A stretch of DNA of 7,593 nt from an uncultured Atopobiaceae bacterium (GTDB lineage: Bacteria > Actinomycetota > Coriobacteriia > Coriobacteriales > Atopobiaceae): contig CALUJT010000105.1 of NCBI GenBank assembly GCA_944321005.1, positions 1 through 7,593 of the forward strand, written 5' to 3'. Below are positions 1 to 6,187 of the stretch, one piece after another. Position numbers and translations under genes: made by a program. Below the pieces are notes generated by a model. It had not been told where the DNA came from. It worked only from the letters and a program-made list of their open reading frames with translations, and made no database searches. Position 1 is the first letter of the stretch. Every line of letters starts with the position of its first letter.

Positions 1-1026
1 CTACGCGACGAACTTCTCGAAGTACTTGATGGTGCGGACCATCTGGGAGGTGTAGGAGTTCTCGTTGTCGTACCAAGAGGTGACCTGAACGAGGCTCTGG
101 CCGTTGCCGAGGTCCTGAACCATGGTCTGGGTGGCGTCGAAGATCGAGCCGTGGGTCTCGCCGATGATGTCGGAGGAGACGATGTCGTCCTCGTTGTAGG
201 CGAAGGTCTCGGGGATGGTCTCGGCGTAGGCCTTCATGGCAGCGTTGACCTCGTCCTTGGTGACGACCTTGTCAACGACGCAGTAGAGGTTGGTGATGGA
301 GCCGGTGGGCGTGGGAACGCGCTGGGCGGCACCGATCAGCTTGCCGTTGAGCTCGGGGAGAACGAGGCCGATGGCCTTGGCGGCACCGGTGGAGTTGGGG
401 ACGATGTTCTGCGCGCAGGCGCGGGAACGACGCTTGTTGCCCTTGCGCTGCGGGCCGTCGAGCGGCATCTGGTCGCCGGTGTAGGCGTGGATGGTGGTCA
501 TGATGCCGGAGACGATGGGCGCGAAGTCGTTGAGGCCCTTGGCCATCGGGGCGAGGCAGTTGGTGGTGCAGGAGGCAGCGGAGATGATGTTGTCATCAGC
601 GGTCAGCTGCTCGTGGTTGACGTTGTAGACGATCGTGGGGAGGTCGTTGCCCGCGGGAGCGGAGATGACGACCTTCTTGGCGCCGGCGTCGATGTGAGCC
701 TGGGCCTTGGCCTTGGAGGTGTAGAAGCCGGTGCACTCGAGGACGACGTCAACGTCGAGCTCGCCCCACGGGAGGTTCTTGGCGTCGGCCTCCTTGTAAA
801 TCTTGATGGTCTTGCCATCGACGACGATGGAGTCCTCGGTGGAGGTGACCTCGTGATCGCGACCGTAGTTGCCCTGCGTGGAGTCATACTTCAGAAGGTA
901 GGCGAGCATGTCCGGGGAGGTGAGGTCGTTGATGGCGACGATCTCGGAGCCCTCGTGACCGAACATCTGGCGGAACGCCAGACGGCCGATGCGACCAAAG
1001 CCGTTGATAGCAACCTTTACTGCCAT
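1..1026 (-). CDS. gap: NAD-dependent glyceraldehyde-3-phosphate dehydrogenase (phosphorylating)
   Basis: Cytosolic glycolytic enzyme that oxidises glyceraldehyde-3-phosphate with NAD+ and phosphate to 1,3-bisphosphoglycerate. The 341-residue product is normal family length. The N-terminal Rossmann motif NGFGRIGR is at residues 8-15, and Asn33-Asp34 fits NAD rather than NADP preference. The catalytic motif [10 protein letters not shown] has Cys153, with His180 as its partner; WYDNE is at 318-322. The loop RKGNKRRSR and the C-terminal WYDNENSY resemble the GAPDH of lactobacilli and other low-GC Gram-positives more than the usual WYDNEWGY form. I chose the ATG at 1026 because AAAGGAG lies just upstream and the family begins [11 protein letters not shown]. 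The frame stays open 33 codons further up without a ribosome site. It lies downstream of whiA, as in many Gram-positives, but after a 238-bp gap with its own likely promoter. The TAG stop is bases 3-1, so any pgk/tpi genes lie outside the window. Confidence 0.98.
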   Translation of the reverse strand: MAVKVAINGFGRIGRLAFRQMFGHEGSEIVAINDLTSPDMLAYLLKYDSTQGNYGRDHEVTSTEDSIVVDGKTIKIYKEADAKNLPWGELDVDVVLECTGFYTSKAKAQAHIDAGAKKVVISAPAGNDLPTIVYNVNHEQLTADDNIISAASCTTNCLAPMAKGLNDFAPIVSGIMTTIHAYTGDQMPLDGPQRKGNKRRSRACAQNIVPNSTGAAKAIGLVLPELNGKLIGAAQRVPTPTGSITNLYCVVDKVVTKDEVNAAMKAYAETIPETFAYNEDDIVSSDIIGETHGSIFDATQTMVQDLGNGQSLVQVTSWYDNENSYTSQMVRTIKYFEKFVA

Positions 1027-1049
1027 GCTTTCTCCTTTCACGGGGCCGT

Positions 1050-1064
1050 CGGGGACCCTCCCCG
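1050..1064 (-). other. Small hairpin in the gap leader
   Basis: A perfect 6-bp stem, CGGGGA/TCCCCG, closes a 3-base GGG loop, about 24 nt upstream of the gap start codon and just before its Shine-Dalgarno sequence. It would be in the mRNA leader if the promoter proposed at 1108-1113 is used. It could affect mRNA stability or ribosome access. There is no U-run after it, so it is not a terminator. In GC-rich DNA a stem this short may be chance. Confidence 0.35.
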
Positions 1065-1107
1065 GCGGACCAAAGCACACACGGGCATGACGCCCTTGCC
1101 ACCCGAT

Positions 1108-1113
1108 AGTGTA
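1108..1113 (-). promoter_or_regulatory. Candidate gap promoter (-10 box)
   Basis: On the minus strand TACACT matches four of six positions of the -10 consensus and would put the transcript start near 1101, giving a leader of about 75 nt. No good -35 hexamer sits at 16-18 bp; TTGGCG is present but 22 bp away. The call rests on the AT-richer setting between two genes and the need for strong expression of a glycolytic gene. Weak evidence. Confidence 0.3.
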
Positions 1114-1162
1114 CCCCACACGCAACGCCGCATACCGCCAAAACTGAACGGAGGTCGGGATT

Positions 1163-1179
1163 TGAGCGGTGGGCGCTCA
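1163..1179. repeat. 6-5-6 inverted repeat upstream of gap
   Basis: TGAGCG and CGCTCA are perfect inverted arms around a 5-base centre (GTGGG on the plus strand). An outer pair, CGGGA/TCCCG, flanks them on the minus strand with unequal internal loops. It lies about 50-70 bp upstream of the proposed gap -10, so it could be an operator or activator site for gap. On the plus strand it is followed by ATTTTT and would resemble a terminator, but no plus-strand gene feeds into it. On the minus strand, downstream of whiA, there is no U-run. Confidence 0.4.
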
Positions 1180-1236
1180 GATTTTTCCCGCCGACGCGAG
1201 AAGGGCCCTCGGCGCGCGGCGACGAAACGCGTGCTA

Positions 1237-1250
1237 GGCCCCGCGGGGCC
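1237..1250 (-). terminator. GC palindrome just after whiA (possible terminator)
   Basis: A 14-base perfect palindrome made of GGCCCC and GGGGCC around GC starts 14 nt after the whiA stop codon. As RNA it gives a 5-bp all-GC stem with a CGCG loop. The sequence after it has only a TTT some 11 bases away, not a proper U-run. It is therefore at best a weak terminator or a 3'-end stabilising hairpin. Whether whiA transcripts continue into gap cannot be decided from sequence. Confidence 0.3.
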
Positions 1251-1264
1251 CTCCGGACGCCCGG

Positions 1265-2206
1265 CTAGGGGCGCTGCCCCTCGGCCTGCCCGGCGATCTC
1301 CTGGAGGCGCAGGAGGCGGTGGTACATGGCGGACTTGGAGACCGGCGGGTCGAGCTCGGCGCCCAGCGCGGCGAGGGAGAGCTCGGGGTGGGCGCGGCGC
1401 GCGCGGCAGAAGGAGCGCAGCGCCGGCGGGAGGGCCGCGAGCCCGGGGCTCTTCTCGATGCGGTCTATGAGCTCGAGCTGCTCGGCCGCGGCGCCCGTAG
1501 AGCGCGCCTGGTTCGCCATCTCGGCGTTGACGCGGCGGTTGACGTCGTTCTTGACGGACTTCTTGGCGCGCGCGAGCTCCACGACGCGGGCCATGCGCCC
1601 CGCCCCCATCGCCCGAAGGAGAGCGATGACGTCGTCGAAGCTCTTGAGGTAGATGGCGTAGGCGCCGCGCCTGCGGTTGAGGCGGGCCGAGACCCCAAAG
1701 GAGCCCACGAGCGCCACAAGGCCTCGGGCGAAGTCCTCCCCCGTCACGGCTATCTCCAGGTGGAAGTCCCCCCGCGGGTCCGCGATGAAGCCGCCCGCCA
1801 TGAAGGCGCCGCGCACGAAGGCCGCGCGGGCCGCGGGCGTGCCGAGAAGGGCGGCGGGCACCCCGGTGGCAAGGCCGCGCCCCGGAACCAGGATGCCGAG
1901 CGTCACGAGGTCCTCGGCGAGCTCGTCCTGCTCGGGCATCTCTATGAGGTAGTTGCGCGTCTTGTGCAGGACGGAGCGACGCACCGTGAGCGGGGTCTCC
2001 AGGTCGAAGAGCTTGTGCGTGAGCTTGATGATCGTGCGCGCCACGGCGCCCGTCTCGGTGGCTATGCGGATGGAGTAGCGCCCCGAGCCGCGAAAGGAGA
2101 GCGTGCCGCACACGCGGATGAGCGCGGAGAGCTGCGCGAGCTCCTCCGCGGGCGTGGGGCCGTCCACGCGCGCGAGCTCGTCTTTCACCTGCGCCGTGAA
2201 GGACAT
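1265..2206 (-). CDS. whiA: DNA-binding protein WhiA
   Basis: WhiA is a conserved Gram-positive DNA-binding protein: in Streptomyces it works with WhiB to switch on sporulation and division genes, and in Bacillus it affects division and chromosome segregation. The 313-residue protein has the family's three parts. The N-terminal region (about 1-90) begins with the typical MSFTAQVKDELAR. A degenerate homing-endonuclease-like LAGLIDADG fold spans about 125-200, marked by RAAFVRGAFMAGGF at 127-140. A C-terminal helix-turn-helix covers about 225-305 (NRRVNAEMAN at 223-232, SLAALGAELDPPVSKSAMYHRL at 277-298). The ATG start is one base after the rapZ TAG (TAGCATG), so the two are almost certainly co-transcribed and translationally coupled; GAGG near the end of rapZ can serve as ribosome site. 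The family has lost nuclease activity. No defect seen. Confidence 0.96.
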   Translation of the reverse strand: MSFTAQVKDELARVDGPTPAEELAQLSALIRVCGTLSFRGSGRYSIRIATETGAVARTIIKLTHKLFDLETPLTVRRSVLHKTRNYLIEMPEQDELAEDLVTLGILVPGRGLATGVPAALLGTPAARAAFVRGAFMAGGFIADPRGDFHLEIAVTGEDFARGLVALVGSFGVSARLNRRRGAYAIYLKSFDDVIALLRAMGAGRMARVVELARAKKSVKNDVNRRVNAEMANQARSTGAAAEQLELIDRIEKSPGLAALPPALRSFCRARRAHPELSLAALGAELDPPVSKSAMYHRLLRLQEIAGQAEGQRP

Positions 2207-2207
2207 G

Positions 2208-3134
2208 CTAGCTCGTCCTCACGTTGGCGAGGGCGAGGTCTCGGTGCGAGAGCGTCACGTGGTAGCCGCTCTTCTCGAGGTAGGACGCCGTCGCCGCGGC
2301 AATGGCCACGCTCCTGTGCTGGCCGCCCGTGCAGCCCACGGCGATGGAGAGGTGGCTCTTGCCCTCGGCCACGTAGCCCGGCATGGCAACGTCGAGGAGG
2401 CGCCACCAGGCGTCGAGGAACTTCTCGGTGGTGGGATTGCTGAGGACGAAGTCCGCCACCAGCCGGTCGTTGCCCGTGAGGGTGCGCATCTGGGGGTCGT
2501 AGAAGGGGTTGGGCAGGAAGCGCACGTCTATCATGAGGTCCGCCTCCACGGGCATGCCGTGCTTGAACCCAAAGGAGAAGACCGAGACCTCCATGAGCTG
2601 CTGGTCCGTGAGCTCGGAGAAGGCCCGGCGCAGGCGGGCGCGCAGCTCCTTGGTCTTGAGGCGGCTCGTGTCGATCACGAGGTCCGCGGCGTCGCGCACG
2701 GTCTCGAGCTGGGTCCGCTCGCGCGAGATGGCGCTCGTGAGCGCCTCCCCGGGCGCGGCGAGCGGGTGGCGGCGGCGGTTCTCGTCGTAGCGGCGCATGA
2801 GGATGTCGTCCGTGGTGTCGAGGAAGACCACGCTCACCGTGAGCTCGTGCTCGCGGAGCTGCTTGACGGAGTCGGAGAACTCGTCAAAGAGCCCCTGGCT
2901 GCGCAGGTCGCAGGTGACGGCGAGGTGTCTGCCCACGCCCGAGTTGATGCCCACGAGCTCCGCGAGCTGCAGGAGCAGGCGCGGCGGGAGGTTGTCGATG
3001 CAGAAGTAGCCCATGTCCTCGAAGACGTGCAGCGCCTGCGTGCGCCCCGAGCCGGACATGCCCGTGATAATCACCACGTCCGGCACGCGCGCCGCGCTCT
3101 CGGCCGCCCTCATCTGCTGACCCGCGTCCGCCAT
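2208..3134 (-). CDS. rapZ: RNase adapter / nucleotide-binding protein RapZ (YvcJ family)
   Basis: RapZ (YvcJ) is a P-loop protein. In E. coli it senses glucosamine-6-phosphate and directs decay of the small RNA GlmZ, controlling GlmS; in Bacillus YvcJ binds and hydrolyses nucleotides, with a less clear role. The 308-residue product shows the P-loop GMSGSGRT at 25-32, followed by the hallmark FEDMGYFCIDNLPP (38-51). FLDTTDD is at 104-110, RRYDENRRRHPL at 114-125, and the C-terminal domain signature GCTGGQHRSV at 268-277. The P-loop has Arg where most families have Lys, which I recall as common in actinobacterial RapZ. The ATG at 3134 has GGGAGG six bases upstream; an 18-codon upstream extension lacks a ribosome site and would overlap the candidate -10. 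The usual glmR/yvcK gene does not follow: whiA begins one base after the stop. Confidence 0.96.
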   Translation of the reverse strand: MADAGQQMRAAESAARVPDVVIITGMSGSGRTQALHVFEDMGYFCIDNLPPRLLLQLAELVGINSGVGRHLAVTCDLRSQGLFDEFSDSVKQLREHELTVSVVFLDTTDDILMRRYDENRRRHPLAAPGEALTSAISRERTQLETVRDAADLVIDTSRLKTKELRARLRRAFSELTDQQLMEVSVFSFGFKHGMPVEADLMIDVRFLPNPFYDPQMRTLTGNDRLVADFVLSNPTTEKFLDAWWRLLDVAMPGYVAEGKSHLSIAVGCTGGQHRSVAIAAATASYLEKSGYHVTLSHRDLALANVRTS

Positions 3135-3162
3135 GGGCCCTCCCTCCGTCGCTCTTCTCGCC

Positions 3163-3168
3163 AGTATA
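3163..3168 (-). promoter_or_regulatory. Candidate promoter of rapZ-whiA (-10 box TATACT)
   Basis: TATACT on the minus strand matches five of six positions of the -10 consensus and would start the transcript near 3156, about 22 nt before the rapZ ATG and its GGGAGG. The best -35-like sequence, TTGTTG, is only 14 bp upstream, shorter than usual. The box lies in the 85-bp gap after fruK, so rapZ-whiA probably has its own promoter. Confidence 0.5.
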
Positions 3169-3219
3169 CGGCAGGCACCGGACAACAATCGCCGACGGGG
3201 CGCGCGGCGGCGGTCTCCC

Positions 3220-4116
3220 TTAGCCCATCAGCGCCTCCACCTCGGGCCGCGTGGCCAGGTGGTCGGAGAACGCGCTGGCAGACCCCGCGGCGAGCGCCAT
3301 GCGGAAGGCGTCCTCGTAGCTGCCGGTCTCAATGAGGCCCGCGAGGAAGCCGGCCACGGAGGAGTCGCCCGCGCCCACGGAGTTGACCACGGCGCCGCGC
3401 GCGGCGGGGCTCTGGTGCACGGCGCCCGTCACGTCCACGAGCACGCCGCCCTCCCCCGCCATGGAGACGAGCACGTTGGCGGCGCCCATCTCCTGGAGCC
3501 TGCGCGCGTACGGCACGACCTCGTCGCGCGTGCGCAGCGTGACGCCGAAGATGTCCCCGAGCTCGTGGTTGTTGGGCTTCACGAGGAAGGGCCGGTACGG
3601 CAGGACGCGCGTGAGCAGGTCTCGCTCGGCGTCCACGACGATGCAGACGCCGCGGCCGGCAAGGCGTGCCATGATGCGCTCGTACATGTCGTGCGGGAGC
3701 GTCGAGGGCACGGAGCCGGAGATGACGAGCGTGTCGCCGTTTCCCAGCTCGTCGAGCTTGGCGAGAAGAACCTCGAGGTCCTTCTCGGCGATCTTGGGCC
3801 CCATGCCGTTGAGCTCGGTCTCCTCCGCGGACTTGACCTTGACGTTGATGCGGGTCATGCCCTCGGCCACGCGGATGAAGTCGGCCTCGACACCCGCCTC
3901 GGCGCAGAGGCGGCAGAGCTCGTCGCCCGTGAAGCCCGCCACGAAGCCGAGCGCGCGGCTCGCGTGCCCGAGGTTGCCGAGCACGATGGATACGTTCACG
4001 CCCTTTCCGCCCGGGAGCACCTGCTCGTAGGTGGTGCGGTTGATGGCGCCCAGGCGCATGTCGTCCACGCGGACGACGTAGTCGAGCGACGGGTTGAACG
4101 TGACGGTTGCGATCAT
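3220..4116 (-). CDS. fruK: 1-phosphofructokinase
   Basis: PfkB/ribokinase-fold kinase that uses ATP to convert fructose-1-phosphate, made by PTS uptake of fructose, into fructose-1,6-bisphosphate. The 298-residue product resembles Bacillus FruK throughout: MIATVTFNPSLDY at the start, the GGKGVNVS signature at 36-43, TRINVKVK at 88-95, NGMGPKI at 103-109, KPNNHELG at 180-187, VSMAGEGG at 217-224, and the second PfkB signature NSVGAGDSSVAGFLAG at 245-260 with catalytic-base Asp251. Tagatose-6-phosphate kinase (LacC) is the main alternative, but the match favours FruK. Its ATG overlaps the upstream regulator's stop as ATGA, with GGAGGTG nine bases before the start, so translation is coupled to the DeoR gene, a common pairing in fructose operons. 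A fruA permease gene is not adjacent: rapZ follows. Confidence 0.93.
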   Translation of the reverse strand: MIATVTFNPSLDYVVRVDDMRLGAINRTTYEQVLPGGKGVNVSIVLGNLGHASRALGFVAGFTGDELCRLCAEAGVEADFIRVAEGMTRINVKVKSAEETELNGMGPKIAEKDLEVLLAKLDELGNGDTLVISGSVPSTLPHDMYERIMARLAGRGVCIVVDAERDLLTRVLPYRPFLVKPNNHELGDIFGVTLRTRDEVVPYARRLQEMGAANVLVSMAGEGGVLVDVTGAVHQSPAARGAVVNSVGAGDSSVAGFLAGLIETGSYEDAFRMALAAGSASAFSDHLATRPEVEALMG

Positions 4117-4862
4117 GGCCGCACCTCCAGGATGTTGTCGAAGCTCCGGTACTCCTCGGGGACGTCCCCGCAGGTGACGATCGTGGCATCGCAGAAGTCC
4201 GCGAACGTGACGAGGCTCGTGCGGCCGAGCTTGGAGGCGTCGGCGAGCACGTAGCGCCGGGTCGCGCGCTCCATTGAGACCCGCTTGACCATGGCCTCGT
4301 TGGGCTCCGGAGAGGTGAGGCCCGCCTCCGGCGTGATGCCGTTGGCGCCCCAGAAGCCCAGCGTGAAGTGGAGGCGCGCGAGCAAGTCCAGGGCGCCGGG
4401 GCCCACGAGCGCCTCGGTCGCGCTCTTGAGCTCACCGCCGAGCACCGTCACGGAGAGGCCTCGGGCGGCCAGGCGGATGGCATGGGAGACCGAGTCGGTC
4501 ACGTAGCCGGCGCGCGTGGGGGGCAGCAGGTCGAGCAGGATCTCCGTGGTGGAGCCGGCGTCGAGATAGACGAAGTCGTCGGGCTGGACCAGCGCGGCGG
4601 CGTGCGCGCAGATGGCGCGCTTCTCCTCCTCGTGCAGGCCGTGGCGCTCCCCCAGCGTGAGGTCGCGCGTGAGGTGCGCGGACTCGCGGGTGGTGGCGCC
4701 GCCGTGCACCTTGACCAGCTGGTGGGCCTGGTCGAGCTTGTCGAGGTCACGGCGGATGGTGGACTCGGAGGTCTCGAGCGCGGCGGCAAGCTCCGGCACG
4801 GTGACGGTCCCGCGCAGGCGCACCATCTCGACGATGCGCGCGTGGCGCTCTGCGGTGAGCAT
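4113..4862 (-). CDS. DeoR-family sugar-operon transcriptional regulator (FruR-like)
   Basis: Probable repressor of the operon it lies in, released by a sugar phosphate. The 249 residues are the normal DeoR size. An N-terminal winged helix-turn-helix at about 6-57 includes the signature TSESTIRRDLDKL (31-43). The C-terminal DeoRC sensor domain (about 75-235) contains YLDAGSTTEIL at 99-109, WGANGI at 171-176 and the ADASKLGR segment at 207-214. I chose the ATG at 4862 because the family starts MLTAERHARIVE and GAGGAGG lies about ten bases upstream, inside the end of the oxidoreductase gene. The frame stays open 85 codons higher but has no family similarity there. It sits 5 nt after the oxidoreductase stop and overlaps fruK by 4 nt. 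Pairing with fruK suggests fructose-1-phosphate as inducer, by analogy with other FruR proteins; this is inference. Confidence 0.93.
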   Translation of the reverse strand: MLTAERHARIVEMVRLRGTVTVPELAAALETSESTIRRDLDKLDQAHQLVKVHGGATTRESAHLTRDLTLGERHGLHEEEKRAICAHAAALVQPDDFVYLDAGSTTEILLDLLPPTRAGYVTDSVSHAIRLAARGLSVTVLGGELKSATEALVGPGALDLLARLHFTLGFWGANGITPEAGLTSPEPNEAMVKRVSMERATRRYVLADASKLGRTSLVTFADFCDATIVTCGDVPEEYRSFDNILEVRP

Positions 4863-4867
4863 GGCGG

Positions 4868-5950
4868 CTACGCCTCCTCGGGGTAGGTGACGCCCCAGGA
4901 GCGGCGCACGTCCGTCATGAGGCGCATGACGTCGGCGGCGGTGTCGATGAGGCCCGCGGCCTGGGCGTCCCCGGCGACGGCGCGCTCGAGGTCGGCCATC
5001 TCGTAGCAGAGGGCGTAGCCCTCCACGCCGGCGGACACGGTCTCGCGCCGGCCGTCCTCGGTCCACACGATCGTTGCCGTGTCCGCACGCGGGTACTCCA
5101 TGACCTCGACGTAGCACCTGTCGAAGCTGAGCACGGCGCGCTTGGGCTGCTTGGAGTGGAGCGTGAGCGAGACCACGCCGATCTGCCCCTCCTGGTTGCG
5201 GCAGACGATGCCGCCCGCCACGTCCACGCCCGTCTCGCAGAGGTTGCCGAGCGAGAGCACCTCGGAGGGCTGGCTCTCCATGAAGAGGCGCATGATCGTG
5301 AGCGCGTAGACGCCGATGTCGAGCATCGCGCCGCCGGCGAGGTTGATGTTGTAGAAGCGGTTGGTGAGGTCGCCGTACTCCTTGTAGGAGCCAAAGTTCA
5401 CCTGCGCGAGGTTCATGCGGCCGAACTCGCCGGCGTCCGCGCGGCGACGGAGCTCCCGGTAGAGCGGCATGTGCAGGATCGTGGTGGCGTCCATGAGCAC
5501 GACACCGTTGGCCGCGGCGAGGGCGCGGGCCTCGTCGAGCTCCTCGGAATTGAGGGTGATGGACTTCTCGCAGAGCACGTGCTTGCCCGCCGCGAGCGCG
5601 GCGCGAAGGTAGGTGATGTGCGTGTTGTGCGGGGTGGTGATGTAGACGGCGTCGACGTCGGGGTCCGCGTAGAGCTCCTCGAAGCTGTCGTAGACCTTCT
5701 CGACGTGGTACTTCTCGGCAAAGGCGACGGCCTTCTCGCGGGTGCGGTTGGCAATGCCGTGCAGGCGGCGGCCCGCGAGCGCGAGCGAGGTGGCCATCTG
5801 GTTGGCGATGACGCCGCAGCCGATGACCGCCCAGCGGAGCTCGGGCGCGGTGAAGACGTCATCGGGGAACGGGCGGTTCTCGATGGCCTCGAAGGCGGCG
5901 GCCGCCGCGGCGGCGGAGTCGAGCGGGGCGCTCTTCTCGGTGTCTGACAT
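4868..5950 (-). CDS. Gfo/Idh/MocA-family NAD(P)-dependent oxidoreductase
   Basis: Soluble dehydrogenase of the glucose-fructose oxidoreductase / inositol dehydrogenase family, most likely oxidising or reducing a sugar or polyol; the substrate cannot be read from sequence. The 360-residue product has the Rossmann motif GCGVIAN at 44-50, a second strand ending GIANRT (65-70), ITTPHNTH at 104-111, and the family's catalytic-lysine motif as CEKS at 127-130 (Lys129; most members have EKP). The C-terminal domain carries GGAMLDIGVY at 206-215 (Asp211). The Rossmann fold is preceded by an unusual 38-residue N-terminal extension with seven consecutive alanines (13-19). The ATG at 5950 is supported by GGAGG about seven bases upstream. 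It is the first gene of the oxidoreductase-deoR-fruK operon, downstream of the phased 10-bp repeat arrays. Confidence 0.92.
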   Translation of the reverse strand: MSDTEKSAPLDSAAAAAAAFEAIENRPFPDDVFTAPELRWAVIGCGVIANQMATSLALAGRRLHGIANRTREKAVAFAEKYHVEKVYDSFEELYADPDVDAVYITTPHNTHITYLRAALAAGKHVLCEKSITLNSEELDEARALAAANGVVLMDATTILHMPLYRELRRRADAGEFGRMNLAQVNFGSYKEYGDLTNRFYNINLAGGAMLDIGVYALTIMRLFMESQPSEVLSLGNLCETGVDVAGGIVCRNQEGQIGVVSLTLHSKQPKRAVLSFDRCYVEVMEYPRADTATIVWTEDGRRETVSAGVEGYALCYEMADLERAVAGDAQAAGLIDTAADVMRLMTDVRRSWGVTYPEEA

Positions 5951-5985
5951 TGGCTCCCTCCTTTGTGGGCTCTTGGCTGATCTCA

Positions 5986-6025
5986 TTTTCACGCAGGTTC
6001 AGTCAGTTTTGCGCAAGTATGCGCA
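5986..6025 (-). promoter_or_regulatory. Proximal 10-bp repeat array (candidate operator)
   Basis: Read on the minus strand, four contiguous 10-base units each begin with TG: TGCGCATACT, TGCGCAAAAC, TGACTGAACC and TGCGTGAAAA. Another TG follows in phase at 5985-5984. The third unit is degenerate. Exact 10-bp spacing places every unit on the same face of the helix. The array lies about 35-75 bp upstream of the oxidoreductase start codon and just downstream of the candidate promoter, a position expected for repression. The DeoR-family protein encoded next in the operon is the likeliest ligand (inference). Confidence 0.55.
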
Positions 6026-6041
6026 CTCTGTCGCGAACGGT

Positions 6042-6050
6042 AGCATATCA
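6042..6050 (-). promoter_or_regulatory. Candidate extended -10 promoter of the oxidoreductase-deoR-fruK operon
   Basis: On the minus strand TGATATGCT is an extended -10 element: TG, one base, then TATGCT with four of six consensus matches. Transcription would start near 6035, giving a leader of about 85 nt. No TTGACA-like -35 is present at the right distance; that position is taken by the last units of the distal repeat array. Extended -10 promoters can work without a strong -35. The location between the two repeat arrays supports the call. Confidence 0.4.
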
Positions 6051-6054
6051 CGCG

Positions 6055-6094
6055 TAAATGGTCATTTCTACGCATTTTTGCGCAGTTTTATGCA
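6055..6094 (-). promoter_or_regulatory. Distal 10-bp repeat array (candidate operator)
   Basis: Read on the minus strand, four contiguous 10-base units: TGCATAAAAC, TGCGCAAAAA, TGCGTAGAAA and a degenerate TGACCATTTA. They share the consensus of the proximal array and lie immediately upstream of the candidate extended -10, overlapping where a -35 would be. The two arrays are centred about 70 bp apart, so one regulator could bind both and bend or loop the promoter between them. Confidence 0.55.
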
Positions 6095-6146
6095 GTTTCC
6101 TCCTCCTGCTGATGGGCGATTTGCGCACGCTGGGCGAACAATGCGA

Positions 6147-6174
6147 GAGAACGCGCAGCCTGAGAACGCGCAGC
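6147..6174. repeat. 13-bp direct repeat, 15-bp period
   Basis: GAGAACGCGCAGC occurs at 6147-6159 and again at 6162-6174, separated by two bases. Its complement (GCTGCGCGTTC) resembles the TTGCGCGTTC end of the inverted-repeat motif copy at 6308-6330, so it may be a degenerate part of the same repeat family. Confidence 0.5.
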
Positions 6175-6187
6175 TTCGGTTTTTCGG

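Noticed and set aside
151..1470. Long plus-strand open frame (439 codons) across gap and the whiA end
   Set aside because: Antisense shadow of gap: low-complexity Gly/Val/Asp-rich translation, no ribosome site, no family similarity.
3190..3209. Possible terminator after fruK (CGCCG/CGGCG)
   Set aside because: Only a 5-bp stem with a 10-base loop and no U-run after it (ATTGTTG); not distinguishable from GC-rich background.
1319..4254. Several long plus-strand frames over whiA, rapZ and fruK
   Set aside because: Typical of GC-rich genes read backwards: His/Arg/Ala/Glu-rich nonsense with no motifs, overlapping well-supported genes.
4863..5117. N-terminal extension of the DeoR-family gene up to 5117
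   Set aside because: The extra 85 codons overlap the oxidoreductase gene, translate to Arg/Gly/His-rich sequence without family similarity, and the ATG at 4862 has a ribosome site.
5156..5947. Plus-strand frame of 263 codons opposite the oxidoreductase
   Set aside because: Composition is skewed (Val/Glu/Ala/His), no conserved motif, fully inside a clear Gfo/Idh gene.
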